From Tyto alba (lineage: Eukaryota; Chordata; Aves; Strigiformes; Tytonidae), in assembly GCF_018691265.1 (NCBI RefSeq), contig NW_024881324.1, positions 5,583,730 through 5,647,729 of the forward strand: a stretch of 64,000 nucleotides of DNA, given 5' to 3'. Shown here one piece after another: positions 1-14,025 of this stretch. Both the position numbers and the translations under genes were made by a program. The first letter of the stretch is position 1. Every line of letters starts with the position of its first letter. The notes under the pieces are model-generated. The model saw only the letters and a program-made list of their open reading frames with translations. It made no database searches and had not been told where the DNA came from.

Positions 1-2840
1 TATTCCATCTTCATGGGTTAGTATTGTTATATATTTCATAGTTATGATTTCCATGGTATCAAACTTCTTGTTATCTGCTAGTGCTATCCAGCTATAAAAG
101 CCAAAGCTCTCCAGCAGCCGGTGTGTCTTTTTTTAGACTTATAGTTCTGTGTTCTGTGGATATTCAACATTTAACGGTGCTGAATAAAACAGAACTGCCA
201 TCATGCTCTCGCAGAAACCCCAGCTAGTCTATTGACAGTGTAAGTTTCATTTAATTCCTTGATTCAACAGCCATTTCTAGATGTTTCCTGAGCAATGCAA
301 TAAACACAAAATGCAGTGCTCAAATTGAATATTTAAAAGTCAATCAGGCTTGAAATTTAATTTTATCTAATTGGTTTGCTACATTCACACACAACTGAAT
401 GACATTTAGAAAAACCCAACCATCCTATATAATTTCATGTTTACTCCAGTCACAAGATGGATTTTTTTTTAACTCCTTTTAATCTCATTTTAATGCTTTG
501 GCTAATTGACTACCCCCTCTGCCACAAGTTTAATGTAATGTTTTGAAATCCATCTTTGTTCTACTGATACACAGTGCTATCAAAGCAATCTGAAGTCTTA
601 TTTAGCTTCCAGTGCTGGATGCCTAAAGGAAAATCATATGTACTTTTGTGGATCACATTTTGTAAAGTGGGGAAGGGACTTGGTAATTCTGTGACACTTA
701 CAGATAAGCATTCAGTAAAGAATTACACGCAAGACAATGTTAAATGTATTGGTCCTGTAGAAAACCAAGGGCTGGTACTTCATGTTCTTATATTTCATTT
801 AGTTTCCTTGTTAATTAATTATATACACACTCTGAGAGACACATCAGTCCCATTTATAGCCAGTGGGTAGCATTATTGCAGATTTCCAAGATTATCCTTT
901 GAAAAAGGATTTGTGCCATGAGCTAAGTCAGTGGTGATGCAGCCTTGTGCAGAATAATGATTAGAGTGCTTGTTACCTCAACACAAACAAAAACTCTAGA
1001 AGGGATTCTGAAAATCACAAGGAAAATGATAAAGGGGTGGCAGATAACATATAGGGTAAATTTGCAAAGAAAATTCTCTTGACCATGAGAAAGAGACCAC
1101 TGTGACACACAAGTTTAGAAATAAATGCACAGCCAAATGACATAGATGAAGAACTGCTATTACATCTCTCATAACACCAAATTCCAGAGGACTTGCAGGG
1201 ATAGAAACCTGAAATCTCAGAAGGATGCTGTGGGACGTGTTTCCCTGGGAGCCTCCCCTACAGGGCACACTGCAGGGCCCCAGGGGAGCAGCTCTGAATG
1301 AATGCCTCCATCCAGGTCAGGTCAGAGCTGTGGAACACGGTGCTTTGCTCTCCTCACCACAGCCCATCTGGAGCTACCAGGGTACTCTGCACAATGCATT
1401 AGTTAGAGCTTTAAAAGGTGCATCAAAAGGAATATAAAAAGGCAGGGTGCGGTGTCCTTCTCTAGTTGTTGGAGAAGACATTTAGAAGATGACGTTTATT
1501 TGGAGAACACATTTATAGGGCCACAACTTCCCACTGGAAAAGGCTGAGCCAGGGGTTTCTTGCTTCTTCCCCACAACTAATGTCAGTCATTTCTGCAAAC
1601 AGGATACTAGGCAAAGCAAACAGCAGTTTGGATCCCATTCACCATTATTTCTGTCCCTTAAAGCACTGTCAGTCTTTGTAGGCATCTGATTTCGGGCAAG
1701 ATCTCACCTCAGTGAATACCTGATTTTCATTTCATATAGAAAAATCTGAGGAGCAGGCAGCATGGAATTATTTTATTTTTATTTAAGCATTAGTTTTCTT
1801 GATTCCCCTTTCCTTCATACTAATAGCTATATAAAAGAGATGAATCCCTGCTGAAAACATACCTAGGGCACAAACACTGCTGAACATAATTTTTTTTTTT
1901 TTTTTGGCATATAACATCAGAGCAGATATTTAGTTTACCCTTAAACTTAGTAAGAGCTATTATCTCACCTTGATGTATGAAGCTTTATACATTTAACTCC
2001 CAATATACTGAGGTGCAATACAGCCCTCCATTCCTGGAAGCTCTGCCAATTTGTCATATTATATGAAGACAGACAGTGCCTCTTTCTTTAAGAAGTAACT
2101 TACGGATAGCAAAATGATTGTGTAAGAATACAACTACGCACAAACTACTTACAGAGTACCAGAAAATAGAGTGTATTTATAAAATGTTTGTAATACTTGC
2201 ACTCAGAACTTTAAAATTCACTTCAGTAGTGACTAATTCATGCCTGGTCGGCTTGTGAAGAAGTACGACACAGTCAATCCAAACTGCACTTCATGTTGTT
2301 CTTGTGTTGTCTTCACTTTCTGCAAAAATGTATGCTTTCATTTTTCTAAAATTGAAGGTTTTTAAACCGTAAGATTTCCAAGACAGCCCTCAGAGAGGGA
2401 GAGAGGCAGTGGTGTTTGACAGAGTCAGCAGGCAGTTGGAAGCAATACTTTCTGGAGAAGTGTGAACAACTTCATTTGTCTCAGAAAAGCATTGGCTCTG
2501 ACACCTAATGATGACAATTTAAATATCACCATTAACCGTTACAGGCTAAGTAATCTGAACAGAAGCATCCAACTTTGCCTTTAATCCAGTGTTAATGGTT
2601 ATAATAAAGATTAGAGATGGCAATTACCAACTACATCATCTTTTCCATTTCCTGAAAGGCCAGCCTAGGTGGTTTCCTAATGCACTTACACCTCAAATAT
2701 TGCCACATCTAGTTTTGTTTCAAAGCCTTCTCTTCCACAGGTTCTGCCACCAGCACAACTGCCAAAAAAACCCCAAGACCCACCAACAAACAAGCAAAAA
2801 CCATAAAGCTAAATCTGTTGGGGGATTTCAAAGTTATGTT
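1..2840. other. Non-coding AT-rich DNA, no gene recognised
   Basis: No open frame here resembles a known protein and none is longer than about 100 codons. The stretch is AT-rich with a T run near 1890-1907. A patch at about 1190-1480 is richer in G and C and ends with a TATA-box-like TATAAAAA at 1433-1440, followed by a GC-rich GGCAGGGTGCGG. Nothing downstream looks like an exon, so I do not call a promoter. Confidence 0.6.
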
Positions 2841-3135
2841 GGGACAGCGGTAGCACTTTGAGATCAGTAGGTGCAGGCTGCACCTTCCCTTTTTGGGACA
2901 GATCCAGCCCACCCAGGGTGGGCTTGGGGACCGGAGAGGCTGCAGTTAAGGAAAGGAAGAGGAGCAGTGTGACCCTAAACACAGATGGTTCTTGTCTGGG
3001 TGCTTTGCGTGATTGTGCTAAGCAGGAGGAGGAAGGGTCGGCCAGACCCCCAAGGCAGGGATGTGCAGAGCGCTTCCCCCACTCCCTCGTTGCTGTAACA
3101 CAGCCCTGCATCTCTGCCGCGTCGTGCGTATCAAA
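2841..3135. other. Locally GC- and CpG-richer patch
   Basis: This patch stands out by eye from its AT-rich surroundings. It carries several CpG dinucleotides (for example in GCCGCGTCGTGCG near 3117-3128). Open frames on both strands here are overlapping by-products of base composition, not recognisable proteins. It could be an old, unrecognised repeat or a weak regulatory island. I cannot tell which. Confidence 0.3.
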
Positions 3136-6100
3136 TATCCAGCTGAGGTACAGCAGCATTTGATGTACTTTGAAATGCAATCCAGAGTGAGTCTCTCAGA
3201 AACATGATATGCTTTTAAACTCTTCCGGTCTTCCATTAGCAAACTCAAGAGATACAAGTAATGACTTTCCTTAATCAATTAACTTGTCTGGAGAATGTTT
3301 AAGTCTACACCTGCACTATGTGTTGAACCCATGATCCACTGGCTTGTTTAAAATTGTCTTTGAGTTGTGTAAGAAAAAAAAAAAAATGCTTTTGGAGTGT
3401 TTGGCTGCCAGATCCTGGGGGTAAAATGGTTTTCTTGACACTGCTTCTGTGTTGTCTCACATCTGTGCATCTGGCTTTCTAACACCTAATAAAATAAAAA
3501 CCTTGCCTCAGCTTCTCATGTGTAATTCCAAATGTCAGCTGATTACAGCTCTGGCTGTTTGAGCATCTTCACTTAGGTGGATATTGCTCTTTGGCTTATT
3601 GACTCCATACCTTGAGTCTAGTCTGGAAGAACAGAAGCACAGTTTTGACAGTGAAATTTTCTACAGCCTCTGAGGAATAAGGACCCACATTTGATTTGGA
3701 TGTGGATAATTTAGAAGGAAAGGTAATCCTGAGAAAGTGTAAGAGCAGCTTATGCTTTCAGTCAAAATCCCCTAGGCATGTCATGCATTTATGAGTACTT
3801 TTTCACTAATGTTTGTCAGTAAAAAGTCCAGATTCTGAAGTAATTGCCATGAGAGAAATTAATATGAATGTATGTATTAGATTAGGAGTTTCTTTTATCA
3901 TTTTTTTGTGAGCGCTAAACATGGGCCCTGTGTCCATTTTCTGAGGGAATGGACAACACAGTTTTCCAAGAAGGGACTCCCTCTTTTTCCCTTTTGAAAG
4001 AGCTGTTATCTGCATCCAGTCTTGGCTGACATAGCAATATCAGAGCTGGGCAGTGACAGCAACCTCCACTGTGCTCCTAGGCTGAAAACTGTACTGCCAA
4101 GGAAGTGCAAACGGGGACCCCTCCCAGCGAAAGCAAGAAGCACGTGGAGGGAAGGCACCCTCCATCTCCTGACACCGTTAACGCAATGCAGGACCAACTG
4201 CAGCTGCATCTTTTGAAAACAACCATGTCAAAAACAGCCCGACACAAGGCACCACTTGGATTGCAAACTCTAGCTAAGCCTCCACCATATGGCTTGAGAA
4301 AATTAGCTACATATCTTACATGTTAAGAATTGAAGCAGAAGCTCAAACCCTTTATTAACTTTTTACCTATGTTGCAAGGGTGAAAACCTTTATTTCTAAT
4401 TTCTTTAACTAATATATCTATCTATAGGGAAAGACAGGAAAGAGGAACAATACCTTTAGTAGTGGGACTAAACACAGCTATCATTAATTTTTATTGGATT
4501 AATTTCACTTGCATTAATATTGTTTAAGAGTTTCTAGATAAAGCACTGTTAAATGAAAGGGAGGAGTGATTTACTCATCAAGAAATGACTGAGAAAAATA
4601 AGTATAAATTAAGAACAAATAATAAGAGATCAGAAGATACAAGAGTTAAAATGGAAGGTGCTATGAACCCTTAAATTGCTATACCTTTACTTAGCTGAAT
4701 TAAAACCATATATTATTTGCTTGAGTGATTTAATCTGACTAGGTCTAGGATGAGAATGGACATTTAGATCCTATGAGCATTGCCAGCCTATAGAAACGAA
4801 TGCTTTTCATCAGAGAGATCAAACAACTCTAACAATGACGCTGCAGTGTTGAAGAGTCTTCCTTCTGTTAACTAGACTCCTCTTTAAAGTTCATCCTGTA
4901 TGAAGTGAAAGCACAATTATTCCTCCTAGTGACAACCTCTTAATTGAACCTGATTACCTGTTGTATTAATTTGACAATAGATCTTGTTTGCTCAAAGATT
5001 TATTTTCAGTTATGAATTTAGTTTAGTAAAATTGTGATAAAATCGGCAATATATTTGCTATGTGTACACTGCCCATATTACTCGTCTTAATAAAATCCAT
5101 AAAAAGTACATAGAATAGATTTAATCCATTAAGCGGCAGCATGGCTCATGAACTTTGAAGGCACAAATATGGAAATCTTCAAGGTATTGGATTCTGCTTC
5201 CAAATTAATATCAAGGTCCTTGACAGAACATTAAAGCCATTCATAGCATGCCTATCATTCAGCCATTTGATGGGTTATGGATCTGGGAAACTAATTTAAT
5301 GCTTTGTGACAGAATCTTCAAAGTTTAATATTTTTTTTTTTTCTTAACACATAAAAAAATCAGAAGCACTCAGATTGTTTAATTTTGATAAATAAACAAT
5401 CTGGGGAAAAACATTCAGAAGCAAAAGATAGACATATGAGAAAAAATCATAGGTCTGAGTTTAAAATGATAGCAGCCCTCAAAGACCAAACTATTGGTAA
5501 ATTTATTTCTCCATACTGAAAGGGAAAAGAAGGAAGAGTCAAGACATTTGAAAACCATCAAAACCAAAATACTATTTTATTATAAAAAAGAATGAAGAAA
5601 ATCCAACCACATAGTATATCTGTTGGAATATCGTCTTGGGGGTCCTGAAGACCATTTGGAATAACAATATGGATATTTCAGGAGCACCTGAGATTTACAG
5701 TGAACTCTAGGATGCACTCCTGAGTGACCTGTACTGTGCATTGCTCTCATTTGGCATGTCACAAGTCTGCCAACGTATTTCTTACAATTGTGGTATGGAC
5801 CTTGCTATCACCCTCCCAACACGTGCATGATGGAATTAAAATTTTCCAGTAACAGCAATCTTATGATCTCCACAGTGATTGCTGGATGGGTCGATAGCAA
5901 AGGTGAACATGCTGTGCATCCCGAATGCTGCTGTGATAACCCTGTAGCTTAATTGCAGTATAGTCTTCACCAGGAAACCAGCAAGCTTATGCAATCTGCT
6001 AAGCAATCACAATGTGGGTTTCTGGAATGAAAACTTTCTGAAGTCTGATGGATTTTTAAGGCATAACTATGCAGGTGAAGTCTGAGAGCACAGACGTTTC

Positions 6101-9100
6101 ACGCTGTTTCAAGAGGGACAATTTCAGAAGGGCAAAGTAGGCATTTAGTGCTGGAACAAAAAAGACACTTCCAGTTAAAACAGGTTTTGTTGGACAAGAG
6201 GCCCGCCCTCTGGAGCTTCCCAACAGCTGTGATCCTCCTGGGGTGTAGCAGAAGATTTTTCTTGCTTTTACTCCATAAGAAAATAGTATTTCAGCGTTAC
6301 AGAATGAGAAGGAAGGTCAAAATGGAAGAGACACTTTAAGAAACTAGTTTATCCAGATCCCTGGTGAGTTTCTTCTTAGGTTGTTCTCTGCTCTTTCAGC
6401 TTTGAACAATGGTTTGGAGGAAGGAGGGAGCGGTGAGAGATAAGAGAAATACAGTGTAAAGGAAATGACTGATGAGAGCAAAACCAAGATGAGATACCAG
6501 AAAATTCAGATATGTTTGAATTTTGAGCTTGTTAGTTGTATTGAAACACTGAATTGTTTTCTTCATGCTGTACTGAAATCCTAGTATGTTTTTCTGTTAC
6601 CTGATTTTGCCCCACTTCCTCCACTACACCTCATATTTTTGCTTCTTTTAGATCTACTTTGATTTGTAGTATAAATTACTAGATTCATGAACTATTGTTC
6701 AGATGATTTCATGATGCCCATTGTGACTGGGGATCCCTTAGTAAATTGCAAGAGATATGCTTTGCACTAACTCCACATCAAGCATCCAGTGGTTAACAAC
6801 GCAGAGGAGCTTCACAGCTTTCTACTCAGTCTTTGCATCTCAGAAGTTAAACCCCTACTGACTCAATCCTCTATAATATACAATATGTACTGTATGCAAT
6901 AGAGAACTGATAATTATGGATGATAATAATAAGATCTTGGAATGAATATTTAAATAACCACCTTTAATGCAATTCCATTTAGGTTCAGGAAAGTCTGAGT
7001 GCTGTAGGAGAAAGTGAAGTGGTCCTTACCAGTTAGAATAAAATGAAGAGGTGATGTAACTATTTGCTATTTATGTGAATGACTTGAGATTCAAATAGTA
7101 GATCGTCACACTCCCCGGAACAAGTTCCATAACATTTCCATCCCTTACACTAGTCCTTCGTTTTCATTATTGTACCCTACACGCTCAGAGGCAATATGTT
7201 CATAGGGATAGTTAAGAGCAGAAACAGGATCAAAAGAGTGTCAGCAACAAAAAGAGGTAAAACCAGTATCCACAACTGCAATACAAACCTATCTGGAACA
7301 CAATGCAATAACCAAAAAAAGTCAAGTAATTTTCTGATCAGTATGCCGATCCATTTGGTGAGATAGGAGGATCAGTTTGGAGACATGATTTATTTTTCCT
7401 CTAAGCAATGCTTGAAGGTCCTTACAATTATGAGTCTCATGTGTCTGACTCACCAGAAATCTCCTGTGTAAGTGTGTGCATGTAGGTCATGTAGTAGAGA
7501 AGATAGCTAGCTGATGGTTTTTCACAGTGCTTTCTGTGGCCTTGCTCTGAAGAATGTAAGGGGGCTGCACAGGTGGTAGTTTCCCAGATGCTAGAAGTCT
7601 CCCCTTTTTCTTTTTTACTGCAGAGGCTACATTTCCATCTATAGAGGACCTGTCTCAGTCAACGTGATCCTGCCTATTTGTCACCCTGTTCTTAGGGAGC
7701 CTTGGACAGCGAGAAGGAGCCAAGACATCAGATACTGCTCACTAACACAAATTTCAACCAAAAGCAAAATAGATCTGGGAAATCTAACATGCACACAGTA
7801 GTCAGAACTACTCAACTAAAATCTAGTGGTTCCAAGCAAACCATTAAGCTCAAAAGGGCCAAAAGACCTCCACTCGCCTTAACGTCCTTTCCTGTTCCCG
7901 TTTTATAGGGATGGCCCTATTTACCATCTGCATATATAGCCTTGTCTCTGGGGGACAGCACTGTCCGTCAGCCTGCACAGCCAGAGGACCTCACCCCTGC
8001 TGTAATACAAGGTGCTTCTCTATACAATGCCTGCAACGGTTCCTGGATGGCCTTGGCCTTGGTAATATCACCAGTCCCCATACACTCACCAGTACTTCCA
8101 GGCCACTACTGTACTTGAGAAATGGTTTTACTGAGGGCAGGAAAATAGTTTTCAATATACATCAAGGGACTGTAGCTCATTGTGTGTGTCATGACACTTG
8201 TGCTTATTTTCTACAAAGAGCAAAGGGGTGTGTATAGTAGGAGAAAGCCTCCTTCTGCCCCCTGCTCTACACTCCAAGATTCTGAGTACAACCTGTACCT
8301 TCCTCCAAAGATCTACTGACATCCGTTACTTTAAAAAAGGTGTGGTTTCTCTAAAATGTTTTTAATGAGCTTCTGAGATTATACCTAATGGGAAAAGTGA
8401 TCAACACCAGAGATGGAGAATTCAGCCCAAGTTTTTACCTCTGTTTGTTGGCAGGGTATTGCCAGGAGCTCTGAGGATCCCCTGTTAGCACATCACTGGT
8501 TTTATGGCTATCAGGTGGGAATCCTGGTCTGATTATTTGTCCAGGAGAATTTCAGTTCTTTATTTCAAATTTCAAAAGGATGGTCAGCAATTTGTTTCAG
8601 CACTTTTGTTCTTTCTTTCTTCACAGCCGCATGCTAAAAGCGGGATGTTTTACTATCAGCTATTAGCTCTTGGCTTAAGTGTCTTCAACATGCCTTTTCC
8701 TCTTCCGCTCTCTTTTACTTTGTCTGAGATTGTAGAGCTGACATAAACCAAGATAGTTCAGTGCCTCAAAGAAAAGTCAGACAACACTGTCATGAGACTC
8801 AGCTTGACTGCATATTTACAGACTCAAACAGTTTACAAATCTCCTAAGACTGATTCTCTTTATGTTTTCTGATAATTTAACAAGTCAAGAATTAAAAAAA
8901 AGAAATGAGCAATTTAAAGAAGGAGAGGACAAAAACAAAATAAAAATCTGGTAATGACTTATCCTGAGGGCTAGATGCTAACTATTTTCTTTAGGATCCT
9001 ACACACAAACTTTCATCTCTTCTCTCCTGTAAGTTGCTGTGACCCTTCCTGATATCCAGACGTTCCTTATTCTTTCTTGACTAGATCATCACTTTCTGAG

Positions 9101-12100
9101 GCATTCACCTTTCGAGAGCCATTTTTTCAGTGTTGGTCCCTGCCTGCAGCTGAATTTTTTTTTTTGCCATGCTGTTAAAAAAGGTCATAAAAATGTGTAG
9201 TTAAGTAAAATGTACTTTCTCTATTGAGAAAAAAAAAAAATCCATGTTATATTTTAATAATTACAGAATTCTAAGAGGATAATGGGAAAAGCCAGTGTGG
9301 AAATAACCCAGGGGAACAGGTGCTATAGAATCTTCTGTTGAAAAGTCTCAATGAATAGAGCATTTACCAAAAATAGTAATAAACATATGAACATTTATGG
9401 ATATGCAGCTAATGTATTTGTGAAAGTTAAGATTTAACATGGGATGGACAAGAGTTGCAAAGGTGACCTTTATTGTTTCACTGTATTATTGGTAAAGTTA
9501 AAGCTCCCTCAATTCCTCTGTACGCTTAGAGTTCACAAGACAGGGACTTGTTTCTGTGCACCTTTTGTCAGCTGACACACAACAATGATTACCAGATGGT
9601 TTAGAAGAAAAAAACCACACAAAGTGTGGCAAACATGTCAGGATGTGGTTCTTGCAGGTGTATTTGTAGAGAGGACAGAGACATTTCTACACAGTTTGTG
9701 TCATTTTACATTCCCTACATCTCCACCACCTTCCTCTGAAGAAATTATCACTGTTTTTACTGGGGCTTTTAACAAGGTGCTGTTAAAAGTATAACAGCTC
9801 CCGTGGATTTGCCTCCTTTGTGGAAAACCAGAGTACAAGAGCATAGGCATGACACATGTTGTGGCAGTGAGCTAGCTACGGCCAGATATCCCTCACAATC
9901 CATAACCGTCACTTTTGGACTTTCACCACGGGCATCATACAGTGGTTAGAGCAATTGATTATTTGGCTCACCCTCCATCTCATCACCAGTTTTTACTAGG
10001 CTGTCTTGGAAAATAGCTCAGATCCCATAAACATTTTAATGGAATTACACCACATCACTGTAACCTCTTTTATTTCTTCAACTGCTCCTGGTTGTTTCCC
10101 TGCCTATCCCCTGATGTCCAATCCCTTCAGCATCAGTAAATAGAAGAGGGATGTTGTGGTTTTTCTTCACAAAAGCCACATGTATGGGCACTTCAGAATG
10201 TTTGCAGAACACAAACGTGTTAAATGAGGATAATCTATTTTAAGGAGACAGAACTCTGCTTAGGTTAGACATGTTCTGCACCTTGTCATATGGTTAAGTG
10301 CCATACATTACCTGCTTAGGACAAAGTCTCTGTGGAGGAGCATGAAGTGTATGAAGGAAGCCATTTGTAGCACATGAGGATAACAAGTGCAGTAGTCCCA
10401 CAATAATGATGTAATCTTAGCTAGCCCCTCCTGGTACACGTTCTTTAACTCTTTACAGAGCACTGATATACAAAAAGTAGATTGCACTCATTTTCTTCTT
10501 TCTGGAGAGGTACAAGCCACAATCACCTTGTCCACTGAGCAAGAAACCTACATGGGCCATGAAAATGCATGCAGCCTCATGCAAGGTGCACTGCAAGCCT
10601 TGCTGTGGGGAGGGGTGAAATGATGTTGTTAAAAGCAATTGCTGTTTGAGGGGCTGGAAAGATCCAGGGAGAAATGAAAGGACAGGAGAGGGAAGGAAAT
10701 GCAGCCGTATTGCCAAGGTTATGGTATGGTAACCAGTGGCTGGATCACACAAATATGCTGAAAGGAACTGAATACCTGAGGGAGGGCATGGATGGGAAAT
10801 CCATATCGCAATCCAGTGTGACCATCTGGGGTAGATACACCTATCCAGTTAAAATGACATGGAATAAAACAGCAGAAGTACTTTTCGCAGAGGAGGTTTG
10901 CAGCCCTGCCACCCTTCCCCTTGCTGGCATTTCCAATGGGTAAGTGCATACTAAGTGACAGTGGGGCTGCTCAGTCCAATTTTAAATGAACACTGTAAAG
11001 TGTGCTTTTGACAACTTATTAAAAATTTAAGTATAATTCCAAACCCTCAGGTTAGTTCATTTTATAGTTAACATTTCTCTGTTGGAATAGCAACACATGA
11101 TGCCTGTCAGCAAGCCAGCCACAATAGCCCTAGGCTGATTTTCCAAAAATAAAATAGCAGTCTATATCTATCAGGACTGTGCTGATGCCATGTTCTACAC
11201 GGGCACTTCTTTAACCTGGTAATTCACACAGCTGAAACATGTCTAAGAATCGACTGAAGTGTTCTTGAAATATGAAAGAAACACTGTTCTCTTCCTCAGT
11301 GTTGCATAACCAGAGCAGCTATGGGCAAAGGCTTTCAAAACAGGCCATAGGTTATGTCAGAATAGCACTGAAAAGTCACAACTTACCAAAGTTAGACAGG
11401 TACATTAGAAAAAAATAAAATAGAAAATGAAAATTTTAAAATGAAAAGATGGTTATGGTAAATTTTTTCTAAGGGAGGATCAAGGAAACAATGTGCTTCA
11501 ACAGATCCCTCACCCTGATTGTAATGGAGACCTAAATTTGACCAAGTTCATGAGTGATTTGGTATTTGACAGCTGGCACAAACGTAACCTGTCTGGGTTT
11601 GTTTTCTCCATTTACAAAAAGAGTAGTAATGTCCCAACTGTGGTTTTGGTTTGCAATTGCAGTTGTGAGTCTAAAAGCACTGACAAAAAATCTGCATAAA
11701 GTGAAAATATGTTTACTGAAAATTAAGGAGGCTAATTTTTAGTTTTGTTTTAAGAGATTAAAATCAATTGTGCTGGAATATTTTAATGAAAAAGGCACAC
11801 CACTCCAGAGAACCTAACAGATTTGGAGACTAACAAGGGATGCACATGCAAGCCCGTATGTTGACTGACTTGCAGTGACAACTTGTGCCTTCCTTTTCCT
11901 AAACTGGTATCTTATCCAAATGGGTAGGGAGTCAAGCTCTCTCTGGAAACTAGTTTTTACAGGATATATCTTTATCTGGTAAGATTGACAACTGAAGGAA
12001 TAGAAGATGCAAGGGTTCATGTGCAGATACAGATGGGCTTAGCGTGAGAACCAGGTTAATACTAAAGTGCTGAACTGTTCTGCAGTAATGGGGAGTGCAA

Positions 12101-13788
12101 TACTTTCCTCAGTAACAAATTCTACCCTGACCATGAGAAGTGTTTGCAAAAGGAACTTCGCTGACTCAAACATTTACTCCATATAATTTTATTTGGGTAA
12201 GTTTGTATTTTCTGTCTCCTCCTCCCAGTTAAAACTTGTCCAACTCATACACATGTGTGTGCAGTATTTGAATATTTAATAATGTGCATATGTCTCTGTA
12301 CATATTTCAGCACACACACATGACTTCCATTTATAGTAGGACTGACAGCTGAACGGGGGAATCTTCTTCAGAAAAGAGAAAGAGCAGAACATGGTAGCAT
12401 TTACTTTGCAAGTGCTTCCAGTTTTGTTAATTTGGAGGTCTTTTTAATCACTCGTATGTCTATATTACTTATATTTGTATTACAAGGACATCACAGGGAA
12501 GGATTCATCTGTAGTTTCTTTTTTCTATTTGCAACAGTAATGAATTATGAAAAAGTTACAAAACCATTGTAGTTTGAACATGGGAAATGATATGGAATAG
12601 TCCCACTTCACTGTAAAAGTGATTGTTTAATATTCTGATTTTCCTTACAGAATGGAGATCCATAAGGACGCCACTGTCTGCATTTCAACTAAGAGAACAT
12701 AAGAAAAACCAAAACATGAGGCCATGGAATACAGCCCCTTTTTAGAGATGGTGAAGTGACAGTTCAATTTGTCACTGCACTGAAAGCAGCTGACCACTAA
12801 GGAAAATGGTTCCTCTGTCTATAGTGGTCACGTTCTGAAACGAATCCTTTCACTGTATCACACTGTTAGTGAGATTTATATATTTTGTGACAAGCAAGGC
12901 ACTCCCATCAAAACTGATCAAATTTAATGTAAGACAGGTTACATTTTTTGCCTATATTTGTGGTAAAAAGATTCTGCTCTAGAACTTCATTTCTTGGATA
13001 GGAGTTTTGTTTTCTGTTTCAACCCCAAATTCATTCAGAAGTAGTTTATATTTACTTATTTTTGTGCCATTACGACATGTCTTTGCTTAAGTCATTTTAA
13101 GAACAAGCATAGTAACCTATAATGAGCAAAATTAATTCCCATCCGTACCTTGCACCCTGCTCTTGAAAGTGCACGTTGAGAAGCAAGGGATATTATAGAA
13201 ATGGAAGAAATACATTAAGAGAGATAGTCTTAAATTTTGTACTTCACTGTGCAATACTGTACAATACAATAAATTTTATACTGACTTTGTTGTGTATTTT
13301 ATAGAAAAGAATTTTTTGAGGCATTGGATAACATCACTTGCTCCTCCAGATTGTTTTACTCCTCTTTGTCCCACTCATCACTAATGTACAAACACAGGAA
13401 TAAAGGACTAGGAGGGACATCCTGATCTCAAAGCTGAATGTCAAAATATCACAGCATCCCTGTAAAAATCTTTTTCATCAGCTGCTCACAAACAAGTTTC
13501 TTCAGACAGAAGTCCTGTTTTAAATATTGGACCAGCTACTCTGCCTTCACTGCAGCGGTACTTTGCAGTATCGCACCGTCATAACTGATACAAAAATGAC
13601 ATGCAACCAGAGCAACAATAAGGTGATGAAACTGCTATGATAATTTTGTTTTTTATAAAATACAGATTCTCTGCAGATTGACTAACATTTCCAGGCACTT
13701 CATACTTCATTTCCAGTGAAAATTACCCTAGAGACACTAGACTTGGACAGATTTTATACAAGCACATATCTATAGATGAGAAATATAT
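3136..13788. other. Non-coding AT-rich DNA, nothing recognised
   Basis: About 10.6 kb with no frame over 110 codons and no recognisable domain. It holds short homopolymers (T run near 5331-5342, A run near 9228-9240) and a slightly GC-richer segment at about 4030-4240. I see no transposon ends, LTR ends or RNA genes in it. Confidence 0.55.
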
Positions 13789-13985
13789 TTCCTTCCTTCC
13801 TTCCTTCCTTCCTTCCTTCCTTCCTTCCTTCCTTCCTTCCTTCCTTCCTTCCTTCCTTCCTTCCTTCCTTCCTTCCTTCCTTCCTTCCTTCCTTCCTTCC
13901 TTCCTTCCTTCCTTCCTTCCTTCCTTCCTTCCTTCCTTCCTTCCTTCCTTCCTTCCTTCCTTCCTTCCTTCCTTCCTTCCTTCCT

Positions 13986-14024
<39 letters not shown>
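13789..14024. repeat. Compound tetranucleotide microsatellite (TTCC)50(TGCC)9
   Basis: Counting the text gives 50 uninterrupted TTCC units (13789-13988) followed directly by 9 TGCC units (13989-14024). On the minus strand this is (GGCA)9(GGAA)50. There is no interruption in either block, and a single T-to-G change in the unit turns one block into the other. Such long pure arrays are usually unstable and polymorphic. GGAA arrays can also bind ETS-family factors. The open frames through it (poly FLPS on +, poly EGRK on -) are artefacts of a repeat that has no stop codon. Confidence 0.98.

Positions 14025-14025
<1 letters not shown>

Noticed and set aside
13789..14024. Possible CRISPR array because of regular repeats
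   Set aside because: There are no spacers; it is a pure tetranucleotide microsatellite in eukaryotic DNA.
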